This document shows, in pieces, positions 56,037 to 63,681 of a stretch of 64,000 nucleotides of DNA (position 1 is the stretch's first letter; the number at the start of each line of letters is the position of its first letter). This stretch comes from Candidatus Peregrinibacteria bacterium GW2011_GWF2_43_17 (lineage in GTDB: Bacteria; Patescibacteriota; Gracilibacteria; UBA1369; UBA12470), in NCBI GenBank assembly GCA_000999315.1, contig LCFW01000007.1, forward strand, positions 25,328-89,327. Direction: 5' to 3'. The notes beneath the pieces were generated by a model. The model searched no databases. It was not told the DNA's origin and was given only the letters and a program-made list of their open reading frames with translations. A program made the translations under genes and the position numbers.

Positions 56037-56306
56037 ATGATTGCTTACATACTCACAATTTACGGCAAAGTCCAAGGTGTTTTTTACAGAGACTTTGTGC
56101 AAGAAAACGCCAAAAAGCTACACATAACCGGATGGGTAAAAAACGAAACCGACGGTTCGGTTTCGGCGTTTGTTCAAGGAGAAAGAGGCAACCTCCTCGC
56201 CCTTATCGATATACTCGAAACGGGTCCGTCTCACGCGGATGTAACGCGCATCGAAAAAACCGCCTTGCTTCCGGAGGAATCATTGAAGGAGTTTACGATA
56301 AAATAG
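56037..56306 (+). CDS. acyP: Acylphosphatase
   Basis: An 89-residue acylphosphatase with both catalytic residues: R18 in VQGVFYRDF and N36 in WVKNETDGSV. It hydrolyses acyl phosphates such as carbamoyl phosphate. A repeat tract follows its stop. Confidence 0.95.
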   Translation: MIAYILTIYGKVQGVFYRDFVQENAKKLHITGWVKNETDGSVSAFVQGERGNLLALIDILETGPSHADVTRIEKTALLPEESLKEFTIK

Positions 56307-56353
56307 TAGTTCTCCGCTATGCGACTATGAATCTATGAGTCTACTTGACTACT
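56304..56353. repeat. CTA/TATGA-type short repeat tract between acyP and rplT
   Basis: Units like CTATGCGACTATGAATCTATGAGTCTACTTGACTACT. It overlaps the stops of both convergent genes. Confidence 0.45.
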
Positions 56354-56685
56354 CCCACTATTTTCCCAAACACTTCCGGCTTGCTTACCGCCAACTCGGC
56401 TAAGATTTTCCTGTCTATGATAACTTTTTTCGTAGCCATCGCATTTATGAACCTGCTGTAATTGATGCCGTAAGGCTTCAATGCGGCATTGATTCTGGTA
56501 ATCCAAATGGCGCGAAACTCTCTCCTGCGAAGTTTTCTGTGCACATATGATCTCATACCGGCTTTTGCCACGGCATTTTTGGCGGCGCAAAACAACTTAC
56601 TCCTGTTTCCACGATAACCTTTTGCGAGCTTGAGGATTTTCTTATGTCTTTTCCTGGACGCCAAACCTCTGTTTACTCTAACCAT
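56341..56685 (-). CDS. rplT: 50S ribosomal protein bL20
   Basis: A 114-residue bL20 with the typical basic start RVNRGLASRKRHKKILKLAKGYRG and INAALKPYGINYSRF. It is needed for early 50S assembly. TTAAC is 11 nt before the ATG. It is the last gene of infC-rpmI-rplT. Confidence 0.98.
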   Translation of the reverse strand: MVRVNRGLASRKRHKKILKLAKGYRGNRSKLFCAAKNAVAKAGMRSYVHRKLRRREFRAIWITRINAALKPYGINYSRFINAMATKKVIIDRKILAELAVSKPEVFGKIVGVVK

Positions 56686-56705
56686 AATATTGTATTGTTA
56701 ATTGA

Positions 56706-56897
56706 TTATTTACTCAAAACCTTTGCCAAATATTTGGCCTGAGTTTCGTTTACGACGATTTTACTTCCGCCGATATTCTTTTGCCTCTTGGATTTCTGAG
56801 CCAAAAGATGTCTTTTGCAAGACTTTTCGAATCTGTATTTGCCTGAGCCGGTTATTTTAACCCTTTTTTTGGCGCCACTGCGCGATCTGATCTTCAT
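56706..56897 (-). CDS. rpmI: 50S ribosomal protein bL35
   Basis: A 63-residue bL35 (MKIRSRSGAKKRVKITGSGK and CKRHLLAQKSKRQKN). It is located between infC and rplT as in most bacteria. The usual start is MKTxSGAKKR. Confidence 0.97.
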   Translation of the reverse strand: MKIRSRSGAKKRVKITGSGKYRFEKSCKRHLLAQKSKRQKNIGGSKIVVNETQAKYLAKVLSK

Positions 56898-56918
56898 TTT
56901 TAAAAGTTTTTAAATTGA

Positions 56919-57431
56919 TTATCTACTCGGACTTACCATCATCGTTATCATGTACCCTTGCATCTTCGGTTCCAAATCTACTTTCCCGATGTCCAACAGC
57001 GCATCTCTGAAAACTCTTATCTTTTCAAATCCAAGCTCTCTGTGAACGATTTCTCTCCCTTTAAACATCAACTGAACTTTAAGGCTGTTGCCCTCGCCCA
57101 GAAATTCTCGGGCCTTCTTGATTTTAACGTTCATGTCTCCGACATCCGTTCTCATACTCAGTCTGATGCCTTTGACCTCAGCTTTTTTTGAACCTTTCTT
57201 TTGCTTTTGCTCGGCCTTTTTAAGTTGGTAAATATACTTACCGTAATCCATGACCTTGCAAACCGGGGGATTGGCTTTCGGGGATACCTCTATCAGGTCC
57301 ATCCCCTTTTCTTGCGCGATGGTTAGGGCCTTTGAAAGCCCCATAATTCCCAACTGCTCCTGCGCTTCGTCGACCAAACGAACCGTGGGTGCGGAAATCT
57401 GATGATTTACCCGTAGATGCTTAATGGTCAA
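56919..57431 (-). CDS. infC: Translation initiation factor IF-3
   Basis: A 170-residue IF-3 with two domains joined by a Lys-rich linker. Typical features are LRVNHQISAPTVRLVDE and LIEVSPKANPPVCKVMDYGKY. The frame begins with TTG; no ATG or GTG is available before the RVN motif. Rare start codons in infC allow IF-3 autocontrol in other bacteria. Promoter TTGACT-N17-TAAGAT is ~30 bp upstream. Confidence 0.96.
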   Translation of the reverse strand: MTIKHLRVNHQISAPTVRLVDEAQEQLGIMGLSKALTIAQEKGMDLIEVSPKANPPVCKVMDYGKYIYQLKKAEQKQKKGSKKAEVKGIRLSMRTDVGDMNVKIKKAREFLGEGNSLKVQLMFKGREIVHRELGFEKIRVFRDALLDIGKVDLEPKMQGYMITMMVSPSR

Positions 57432-57459
57432 TTAGGATTAAGGATAAAAAAGCCCCGCA

Positions 57460-57488
57460 ATCTTATGGGAGTTTTTCATTTTAGTCAA
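57460..57488 (-). promoter_or_regulatory. infC-rpmI-rplT promoter
   Basis: TTGACT (57483-57488), 17-bp spacer, TAAGAT (57460-57465) on the minus strand. The leader would be about 22 nt. Confidence 0.6.
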
Positions 57489-57541
57489 TAGCGCTTAGGA
57501 AACGTAGTGCTCCTAAGCACCGTACATTCAAGTCTGATTGC

Positions 57542-57676
57542 CAGACCGTCCGACAATGAAATTGGAGGACGGTCCTAAACAAGCGAAGGATTGACGCGTA
57601 AAATGTTATTCTGTGCAACAGATAGCAAAAAGCATTGCATGCGTTTTCTTAAAAAAGTTCATTCTCGGACAGCCTG
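57542..57676 (+). mobile_element. MITE-like repeat, copy C
   Basis: A 135-bp copy with the 96-nt left block identical to copies A and B. The right terminal repeat has one change relative to copy B (TTCATTCTCGGAC for TTCATTGTCGGAC), while the 5' hairpin stays intact. It lies between the infC promoter and relative D. Confidence 0.8.
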
Positions 57677-57926
57677 AATCTCCGGCGCAAGGAGCAGCCG
57701 CACAGGACTCCGTGCAAAACAAGTCAATCACCGCAAGGCGATTACAATAACAGGTTAACCCCGTATTGCGAGAGGATAAAAAAAAGGATACCCTGGTGCA
57801 AGAAAGCGAAGGATAGACATACGTAGTGAATAATCGAGCAAATTTAAAAACAAAGAATTTCCTTAGAAAAGTTTATTCTCGGACAGTCTGAATCTCCCTT
57901 TCAGAGACCTTGAAAAAGTCGTTGCG
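57677..57926. other. Non-coding gap upstream of ispG, including a diverged repeat relative (D)
   Basis: No credible gene. Hairpins are visible at about 57690-57706 (GCAC / GTGC) and about 57727-57744 (AATC-CC-gcaa-GG-GATT, one mismatch). From ~57781 to 57890 the sequence shares AAGCGAAGGATxGAC and CTTAxAAAAGTTxATTCTCGGACAGxCTG with copy C; both share the next bases AATCTCC. Confidence 0.5.
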
Positions 57927-58931
57927 ATGAGAAAAATCACAATACAATCGATGTGTACAACTGCGACGGAAAACGTTTCCGCCACGGTGCGGCAAATAAA
58001 AACTCTCGAACGCGCGGGTTGCGATCTTGTCAGAGTTGCCGTTCCAACGATGTATGCCGCAAAAGCGCTTAAAGAAATCAGGTGTCAAATTTCAATCCCA
58101 TTAATCGCCGATATCCATTTCTCCCCCGAATTGGCGATAGCTTCGATTGAAAACGATGCCGATAAAATACGCATAAATCCCGGGAATATTTCCGACAAAA
58201 CAGCTCTTCGAAAAATCATCAAGGCGGCGAAAGCGAAAAACATACCGATAAGAATCGGCGTGAACGAAGGCTCTCTCGAAAAAGATTTATCCGAAAAGTA
58301 CGGGCCTTATTCCGCAAAAGCATTGGCGCTTTCCGCCAAACGCTGGATTGAGTTTTTTGAGCATGAAAAATTCAAAAATCTCGTGGTCTCGGTCAAAAGC
58401 AGCGACGTAAAAACAATGATAGCCGCAAATCGTTTGCTTAAAAAATTCTGCAAATATCCGATTCACTTGGGTGTCACCGAATCCGGCACACTCGAAACGG
58501 GCACGATAAAAAGTGCGATTGGCATAGGCGCATTATTGGCCGAAGGCATTGGCGACACCATAAGAGTTTCACTGTCCGCAGATCCGATTCACGAAGTAAG
58601 AGTCGCGAAAAAAATCTTGGACAGCCTCGACTTGATCAAGCTCCCCTTACGAATAATCGCTTGTCCGACATGCGGACGCACGAAAGCGAACGTCTCGGAA
58701 CTCGCGCAAAAACTCGAAAACGAACTTTTGCCAAAAACACCGACTTCGATTGCCGTACTCGGATGCGGGGTGAATTTCGCGGGTGAATCAAAAGGCGCCG
58801 ACTATGCTATAATCGGAACCTCGAAAAATAAATTTTCGCTGTATAAAAAAGATCAACCGCTTATCAAAAACGCAAATTTTCAAACGATTTTTAAATATTT
58901 AAACGACAATCTTTCATGCAAAAAACGATAA
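57927..58931 (+). CDS. ispG: 4-hydroxy-3-methylbut-2-enyl diphosphate synthase
   Basis: A 334-residue IspG/GcpE of the short bacterial type, which converts MEcPP to HMBPP. The TIM-barrel half contains QSMCTT, VRVAVPT, LIADIHF and DKIRINPGNI. The 4Fe-4S half contains CPTCGRT (about 246-252) and the third Cys in VLGCGVN (about 280). Electrons usually come from flavodoxin or ferredoxin. It overlaps the next gene by 16 bp. Confidence 0.94.
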   Translation: MRKITIQSMCTTATENVSATVRQIKTLERAGCDLVRVAVPTMYAAKALKEIRCQISIPLIADIHFSPELAIASIENDADKIRINPGNISDKTALRKIIKAAKAKNIPIRIGVNEGSLEKDLSEKYGPYSAKALALSAKRWIEFFEHEKFKNLVVSVKSSDVKTMIAANRLLKKFCKYPIHLGVTESGTLETGTIKSAIGIGALLAEGIGDTIRVSLSADPIHEVRVAKKILDSLDLIKLPLRIIACPTCGRTKANVSELAQKLENELLPKTPTSIAVLGCGVNFAGESKGADYAIIGTSKNKFSLYKKDQPLIKNANFQTIFKYLNDNLSCKKR

Positions 58932-61507
58932 AAATAATTCTGGGCTCGTTTTGGTTCTTGGTGGTTGCGTGGTTTTTCTTTATCGAAAATCACCCGTACT
59001 ATCTGGAAAGTTTTTCTTACATCGGGCGAGTTATTGCGGGATTGATATCGTTCGCGATTGCATGCGGGCTCCTTTTAGGGATTGAAATTTTATTAAACAA
59101 GTTCCGGAAGAGATCACTTTTCGAATTTCGATTTTCAGCCGTAAAAGCAATCGTCGGAGTGGTTTTGGTGTCGCTGATTTCGCTTGCGGTTTTGCAGATT
59201 TCAAACGACATTGCAATCTACCGCGGAGGAGTGATTTTCAGAGATTCCGAATCATGGGGTCTTCTGCCCGAAGGTGCGGAACTTGAAGAAGACATGGAGC
59301 TTGTGTTGGCGGATCAAACCATCATAGCGGATTCGGATAGGTTCATAGAAGGATTCCCGTCGGACCTGCAATCGAGTTTCACGCAGGTGGGCGCATTCAA
59401 ATCCGTCGCATTTACGGGAAGTCGGATTTTGATCGGGTTGCTCGCGATTTTGGCGCTAAACATGGCGGCGTTTTCTTTCGGTAAAAAGATTTTGAAGACT
59501 TTCAAAATCAAAGAAGATGGTGAAAATATCGCCGTTTCGGAATTCGTTTTAAGTACCGCAATCGGTCTGTCCGCGATTATGCTGGCGGTATTCGGGCTGG
59601 GATTTTTCGGAGTCGCAAGTTTTATAAATATCGCAATCGCATTGGTTTTAATGTTGAGCTTAAGCGCTAAAGAGGCATTGTCATTTTTAAAACTTCTCAT
59701 CAAAGAGTCCGAGCCAATAAAAAAAGTGGATGCATTCTCGATGTTCGTGATACTCGGCGGAATTTTGATAATGGCTTACAACCTGCTGGGCATAATTCGT
59801 CCGATGCCGATCGGTTGGGACGACTCGAACTATTATCTTTACATCCCGGAAGTTTTTGCGCACTTGAAAGGACTTCTTGATGGCGTCGGAGGGATGTATA
59901 ACTGGGAGCTTGTAAACGCGATCGCAAGTTATTCGCCTGACGCGTTTTTGCCATTATTTGTAAATTTCTGGGGAGGAATTTTGGCGCTTGTCGTGATTTA
60001 TCTTGTTGCGAGATTGGCGCTGGGGAAAGAGCAATCCTTGATGTCTGCCGCTATTTTTTACGCGTTTCCATCGGTGATGTTTCAATCTTCGATGGATTTG
60101 AAAAACGACATGGCTCTGCTGTTTTTCGAGCTCGCGGCGTTTTACGCGCTGATGACCTGGTTTAAGTCGGACAAGACGAAATGGCTTGTATTGGCGGGGA
60201 TTTTGATGGGGGTCGGGGTGGGTATTAAGGCTACGGCGGGTATGGCTTTTATAGTCATGCTCGGATTGGTTATGTTGAAAATTTTTGGAAAAGTGGGCTC
60301 AATCGGCGCGATTCTCACACAAGTGGGGTTCTTAATGTTCATGTTTGGAGATGGGAATTTGTATGAAATCCCATCGGTGGTCACGACAATCGCGGGAATC
60401 GCAATGATGATTTCGGGTGTCGCGGCCATGGGTCTTGGTTTTTATAAAATAAAAGAAAAAAAATCCGCGCTTGGAAAGATCGGATTATTCATACTCGTGG
60501 TATTCTTGTCTTTGTCACCGTGGATTTTGAAAAATACGATCATAGACGACATACCGTTGCAAACCGGGTATTTGGCATCCGCGCCGAACTTGGCGGAACT
60601 GGACTACTCTTCGTATATTGATGAATGCGCAACCGAAAGCCTGGGAGAAGAATTCGATATTTACATAGCGGGCATCGGCGACGCGAAAACGGAACGTGGT
60701 CCATTAAGTTTATTCAAAATGCCATGGCAAATGACTATGAATCCGGGTTTCGATGGAATTTATATAGATATAAGTTGTATTTTCTTGGGGCTTTTGCCGA
60801 TTATCGTTTGGTATTTGGTTGAAAGAAAAAAAGAAAAAATATTTAAAATTGCGATGCTTTGGACGGCCATCTATTTCTCTATAATGATTTTCTTTTTCAA
60901 CGGAGTGCCATGGTATGGATTTATCGGCTATACGGCGTTCTTGATTTTGATATTAAAAATCTTGAAAATTCAAGAAAAAGACAGCTGGCAAAACGAAAGA
61001 ATGTTAAGCCTGATTTCGAAAACGGCGATAATTCTCACTGTCGCCATGGGGATATTTATCAGAATCGGCGCCGCCTCGGGCCTCGATGATCTCGCATATC
61101 TCGGCAATATCGTTACGAAAGAAGAGTACATCGAATCGGTCAACCCGGGCATCGCGGAAACAATCACCGCGCTCAAGGTGGACACGGCATCGGCGGGCAC
61201 GACGATTTACAAAGTCGGCGGAGCGACGAGATACTTCTTGGCGGACTTGGATTTTAATTACGCCTACGACGAATCGTTGGACGTTTTCACATGCCTGGAT
61301 TCAAGATATGTCGCAAACGACCTCGTGGATATTTTCCGTGAAATGGGAGTTACGTATGTCGCTTTCGATTATACAACGCTTGTCGAAGGCGAACTCGATT
61401 CCGAAATACTCACGAGATACTACGACTTTTTAATATTCGGGCAGGAAAATTTGGAAACGATTGTGGGTGCGGAAGAGTTCAGTCTTTTCAAAATCCCAAC
61501 CGAATGA
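58916..61507 (+). CDS. Large GT-C-like membrane protein, possible glycosyltransferase
   Basis: An 863-residue protein with 12 or more predicted membrane helices. After an N-terminal bundle of about seven helices, a loop GWDDSNYYLYIPEVFAH carries an acidic pair like the first external loop of PMT/ArnT-type (GT39-like) enzymes, and QSSMDLKNDMALLFFELAAFYAL fits the second. The C-terminal ~140 residues are soluble. It probably transfers a sugar from a polyprenyl carrier outside the membrane. Its position between isoprenoid genes fits that idea. Family assignment is tentative. Confidence 0.65.
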   Translation: MQKTIKIILGSFWFLVVAWFFFIENHPYYLESFSYIGRVIAGLISFAIACGLLLGIEILLNKFRKRSLFEFRFSAVKAIVGVVLVSLISLAVLQISNDIAIYRGGVIFRDSESWGLLPEGAELEEDMELVLADQTIIADSDRFIEGFPSDLQSSFTQVGAFKSVAFTGSRILIGLLAILALNMAAFSFGKKILKTFKIKEDGENIAVSEFVLSTAIGLSAIMLAVFGLGFFGVASFINIAIALVLMLSLSAKEALSFLKLLIKESEPIKKVDAFSMFVILGGILIMAYNLLGIIRPMPIGWDDSNYYLYIPEVFAHLKGLLDGVGGMYNWELVNAIASYSPDAFLPLFVNFWGGILALVVIYLVARLALGKEQSLMSAAIFYAFPSVMFQSSMDLKNDMALLFFELAAFYALMTWFKSDKTKWLVLAGILMGVGVGIKATAGMAFIVMLGLVMLKIFGKVGSIGAILTQVGFLMFMFGDGNLYEIPSVVTTIAGIAMMISGVAAMGLGFYKIKEKKSALGKIGLFILVVFLSLSPWILKNTIIDDIPLQTGYLASAPNLAELDYSSYIDECATESLGEEFDIYIAGIGDAKTERGPLSLFKMPWQMTMNPGFDGIYIDISCIFLGLLPIIVWYLVERKKEKIFKIAMLWTAIYFSIMIFFFNGVPWYGFIGYTAFLILILKILKIQEKDSWQNERMLSLISKTAIILTVAMGIFIRIGAASGLDDLAYLGNIVTKEEYIESVNPGIAETITALKVDTASAGTTIYKVGGATRYFLADLDFNYAYDESLDVFTCLDSRYVANDLVDIFREMGVTYVAFDYTTLVEGELDSEILTRYYDFLIFGQENLETIVGAEEFSLFKIPTE

Positions 61508-62466
61508 AACGCATTATAATTTTAGGATCAACGGGTTCGATCGGCAGGCAAGTTTTGGAAGTTGTGGCAAAAAACAAAACCGAATTCAAGGTGATCGGCA
61601 TAAGCGGCTACAAGAACACCAAACTCTTAAAAGAACAAGCTTCTAAATTTCATGTGCAAAAAATTGCCGATACCGACACTGCGATAATTAAGATTGCCGC
61701 CCAGAAATGCGACCTCGTCGTAAACGCAATAAGCGGCTTGGCCGGACTTGCGCCGACACTCGCGGCGATCCGCGCCGGCAACAATTTGGCGGTTGCAAAT
61801 AAAGAGTCGCTTGTCGCGCAAGGCGCGAAAATCATGTCGCTCGCGAAAAAACACGCCGTCCGAATAATCCCGATAGACTCCGAACATTCCGCGATTTCCC
61901 AATGCCTCGTCGGCCGAGACGTCAAATCGGTAAAAAGGATAATTCTTACCTGTTCCGGCGGTCCGTTTTTAGGCAGAACGAAAAAAGAACTCGCTCATGC
62001 CACAGTCGCGTCCGCTCTCAACCACCCGACATGGGAAATGGGCAAGAAAATCACGATAGACTCTGCAACGTTGATGAACAAAGGTTTCGAGATTATCGAA
62101 GCGCACCATCTTTTCGGCATCCCCTACGAAAAAATCGCCGTGCTGATCCACCCGCAAAGTATCGTACACGGCATGGTTGAATTTTTGGACGGTTCGCTCG
62201 TTTTGCAAGCATCGGCCCCGGACATGCGAATCCCGATAGCTTATGCGTTGGGTGCAAGATGGACGACACAATTTAAACAACTTGGAACCCTTACTTTCGG
62301 CGAAGTTGATCACTTGACTTTCGAAGGTATAAAAATTGCGGTAAAATACCGAACCCAAGGAGAGAAGCTGGTCCGCGTAAACGACTCCGCGGTCGAAAAA
62401 TTTCTCCGCGGCGAAATAAAATTCTTGGAAATCTACTCATACATTCGTAAACAAATGCGGGAATGA
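61504..62466 (+). CDS. dxr: 1-deoxy-D-xylulose 5-phosphate reductoisomerase, short form
   Basis: A 320-residue Dxr (IspC), which reduces DXP to MEP with NADPH. It has the NADPH-binding GSTGSIGRQ (8-16), ANKESLV, PIDSEHSA and SGGPF, then the HPTWEMGKKITIDSATLMNKGFE catalytic region. The C-terminal domain is short: the NAANE motif reads VNDSA and the last ~40 residues are absent (usual length ~380-400). It overlaps both neighbours by 4 bp. Confidence 0.93.
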   Translation: MKRIIILGSTGSIGRQVLEVVAKNKTEFKVIGISGYKNTKLLKEQASKFHVQKIADTDTAIIKIAAQKCDLVVNAISGLAGLAPTLAAIRAGNNLAVANKESLVAQGAKIMSLAKKHAVRIIPIDSEHSAISQCLVGRDVKSVKRIILTCSGGPFLGRTKKELAHATVASALNHPTWEMGKKITIDSATLMNKGFEIIEAHHLFGIPYEKIAVLIHPQSIVHGMVEFLDGSLVLQASAPDMRIPIAYALGARWTTQFKQLGTLTFGEVDHLTFEGIKIAVKYRTQGEKLVRVNDSAVEKFLRGEIKFLEIYSYIRKQMRE

Positions 62467-63644
62467 ATATAGGAATAATTTTAGGAGCGGGAGACGGTTT
62501 CCGACTGCAAGCCGGGACGAAAAAAGCGTTCGTGGACATGTTCGGACGTCCACTTGTTTGGTACTCGTTGCTGGCGTTCGTGGAGGCGGACTCGATAGAT
62601 GAAATAATAGTAGTTCTTCCGCCGATTTCCGATAAAGCGTTTAAAGAACTTTTCGACTCTGTCGCGCACATGACGCCAAAAGAAAAAGGAGTGATACAAA
62701 TAACCGGAGGCGGAACCCGATTCGAATCCTTAAAAGAAGCTTACAAGGCATTGCACCAATATTACACGCCGGCTCAGCTCAAAAACGCAAATATTATTAT
62801 CCACAACGTTGCCAATCCGATGATTTCTTTGCATGAAATTAATGATGTTGCCGGCATGCTCGAAAGATATTCGGCGGCGGGAGTTGCGATACCGGTTTAC
62901 GATACTGTTAGGAGAATAAATGTTAAAAAAACCGAAACGATTTCGCGCGATAATTTGTGGCGCATGCAAACCCCGCAAGGATTGCGTTACAAGGTTTTGG
63001 AACAAGGCTTGAAAGAAATAAAACATGAGCCGACAGACGATCTTGAGTTGGCGGAAATACAAGGCATCAAGCCGAAAATCATTCCTTGCACCCAGTATAA
63101 TTTTAAAATAACAACCGACAGCGATCTTGCGCTCGCCGAAGACATCATGATGTCGAAAAAAGAACTGACGTTCGGGTTTGGCGAAGATAGTCATGCGTTT
63201 GACACAAAAGGACGATTGAATTTGGGAGGAGTTGAATTTAAAAGATATAAAAAACTGCAAGCGGACTCGGACGGAGATGTCGCAATCCACGCGCTTGTTA
63301 CCGCGATACTACAGGCTTTCAATATGGGCTCGCTCGGAGAGTTTGTAAAACCGCTTTATGCGCGAGGCATCAAAGACAGCAAGCTTTACTTGGTTGAAGC
63401 CATGAAAATAGTAACAGAAGGCAACTGGGCGATCGAAAAAATAGATTTTATGATCGAAGGGTCCAAACCAAAAATCGATCCAATAAGACGCCACATGGTA
63501 AAAGCAATATCGATAATAACCGGAGCTTCAATCGAAACGATCTCAATTGCGGCCCATACCGGCGACGGCTTAACTCCATTCGGTCGAGGCGAAGGAATCA
63601 GATGCCAATGTTTGATAATGATGGAAAGGATATGGTTGCCGTGA
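62463..63644 (+). CDS. ispDF: Bifunctional IspD-IspF protein
   Basis: A 393-residue fusion. The N-terminal ~230 residues are the MEP cytidylyltransferase IspD: GAGDGFRL, GGGTRFESL, RMQTPQG, TDDLELAE and NFKITTDSDL. The C-terminal ~160 are the cyclodiphosphate synthase IspF: metal ligands in EDSHAF and DGDVAIH are kept. However, the usual Asp after HALT, the GDIG Asp and the KATTTE motif (here AAHTGD) are changed. Start ATGA overlaps dxr, so translation is coupled. ispE, ispH and dxs are not in the window. Confidence 0.92.
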   Translation: MNIGIILGAGDGFRLQAGTKKAFVDMFGRPLVWYSLLAFVEADSIDEIIVVLPPISDKAFKELFDSVAHMTPKEKGVIQITGGGTRFESLKEAYKALHQYYTPAQLKNANIIIHNVANPMISLHEINDVAGMLERYSAAGVAIPVYDTVRRINVKKTETISRDNLWRMQTPQGLRYKVLEQGLKEIKHEPTDDLELAEIQGIKPKIIPCTQYNFKITTDSDLALAEDIMMSKKELTFGFGEDSHAFDTKGRLNLGGVEFKRYKKLQADSDGDVAIHALVTAILQAFNMGSLGEFVKPLYARGIKDSKLYLVEAMKIVTEGNWAIEKIDFMIEGSKPKIDPIRRHMVKAISIITGASIETISIAAHTGDGLTPFGRGEGIRCQCLIMMERIWLP

Positions 63645-63681
63645 CGGCGCAAGGAAGGGTGTCGAATTCGCGACTAGCGCG

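Noticed and set aside
57440..57480. Attenuator hairpin (CTCCC / GGGG then T-run) before infC
   Set aside because: The hairpin overlaps the predicted -10 box and would lie upstream of the transcription start.
11821..57676. Protein-coding gene inside the repeated element
   Set aside because: Short frames differ between copies because of the insertion in copy B and substitutions; none is conserved.
57432..57926. RNase P RNA or another standard ncRNA in the infC-ispG gap
   Set aside because: The universally conserved RNase P sequence blocks are missing. The content is explained by repeat copies.
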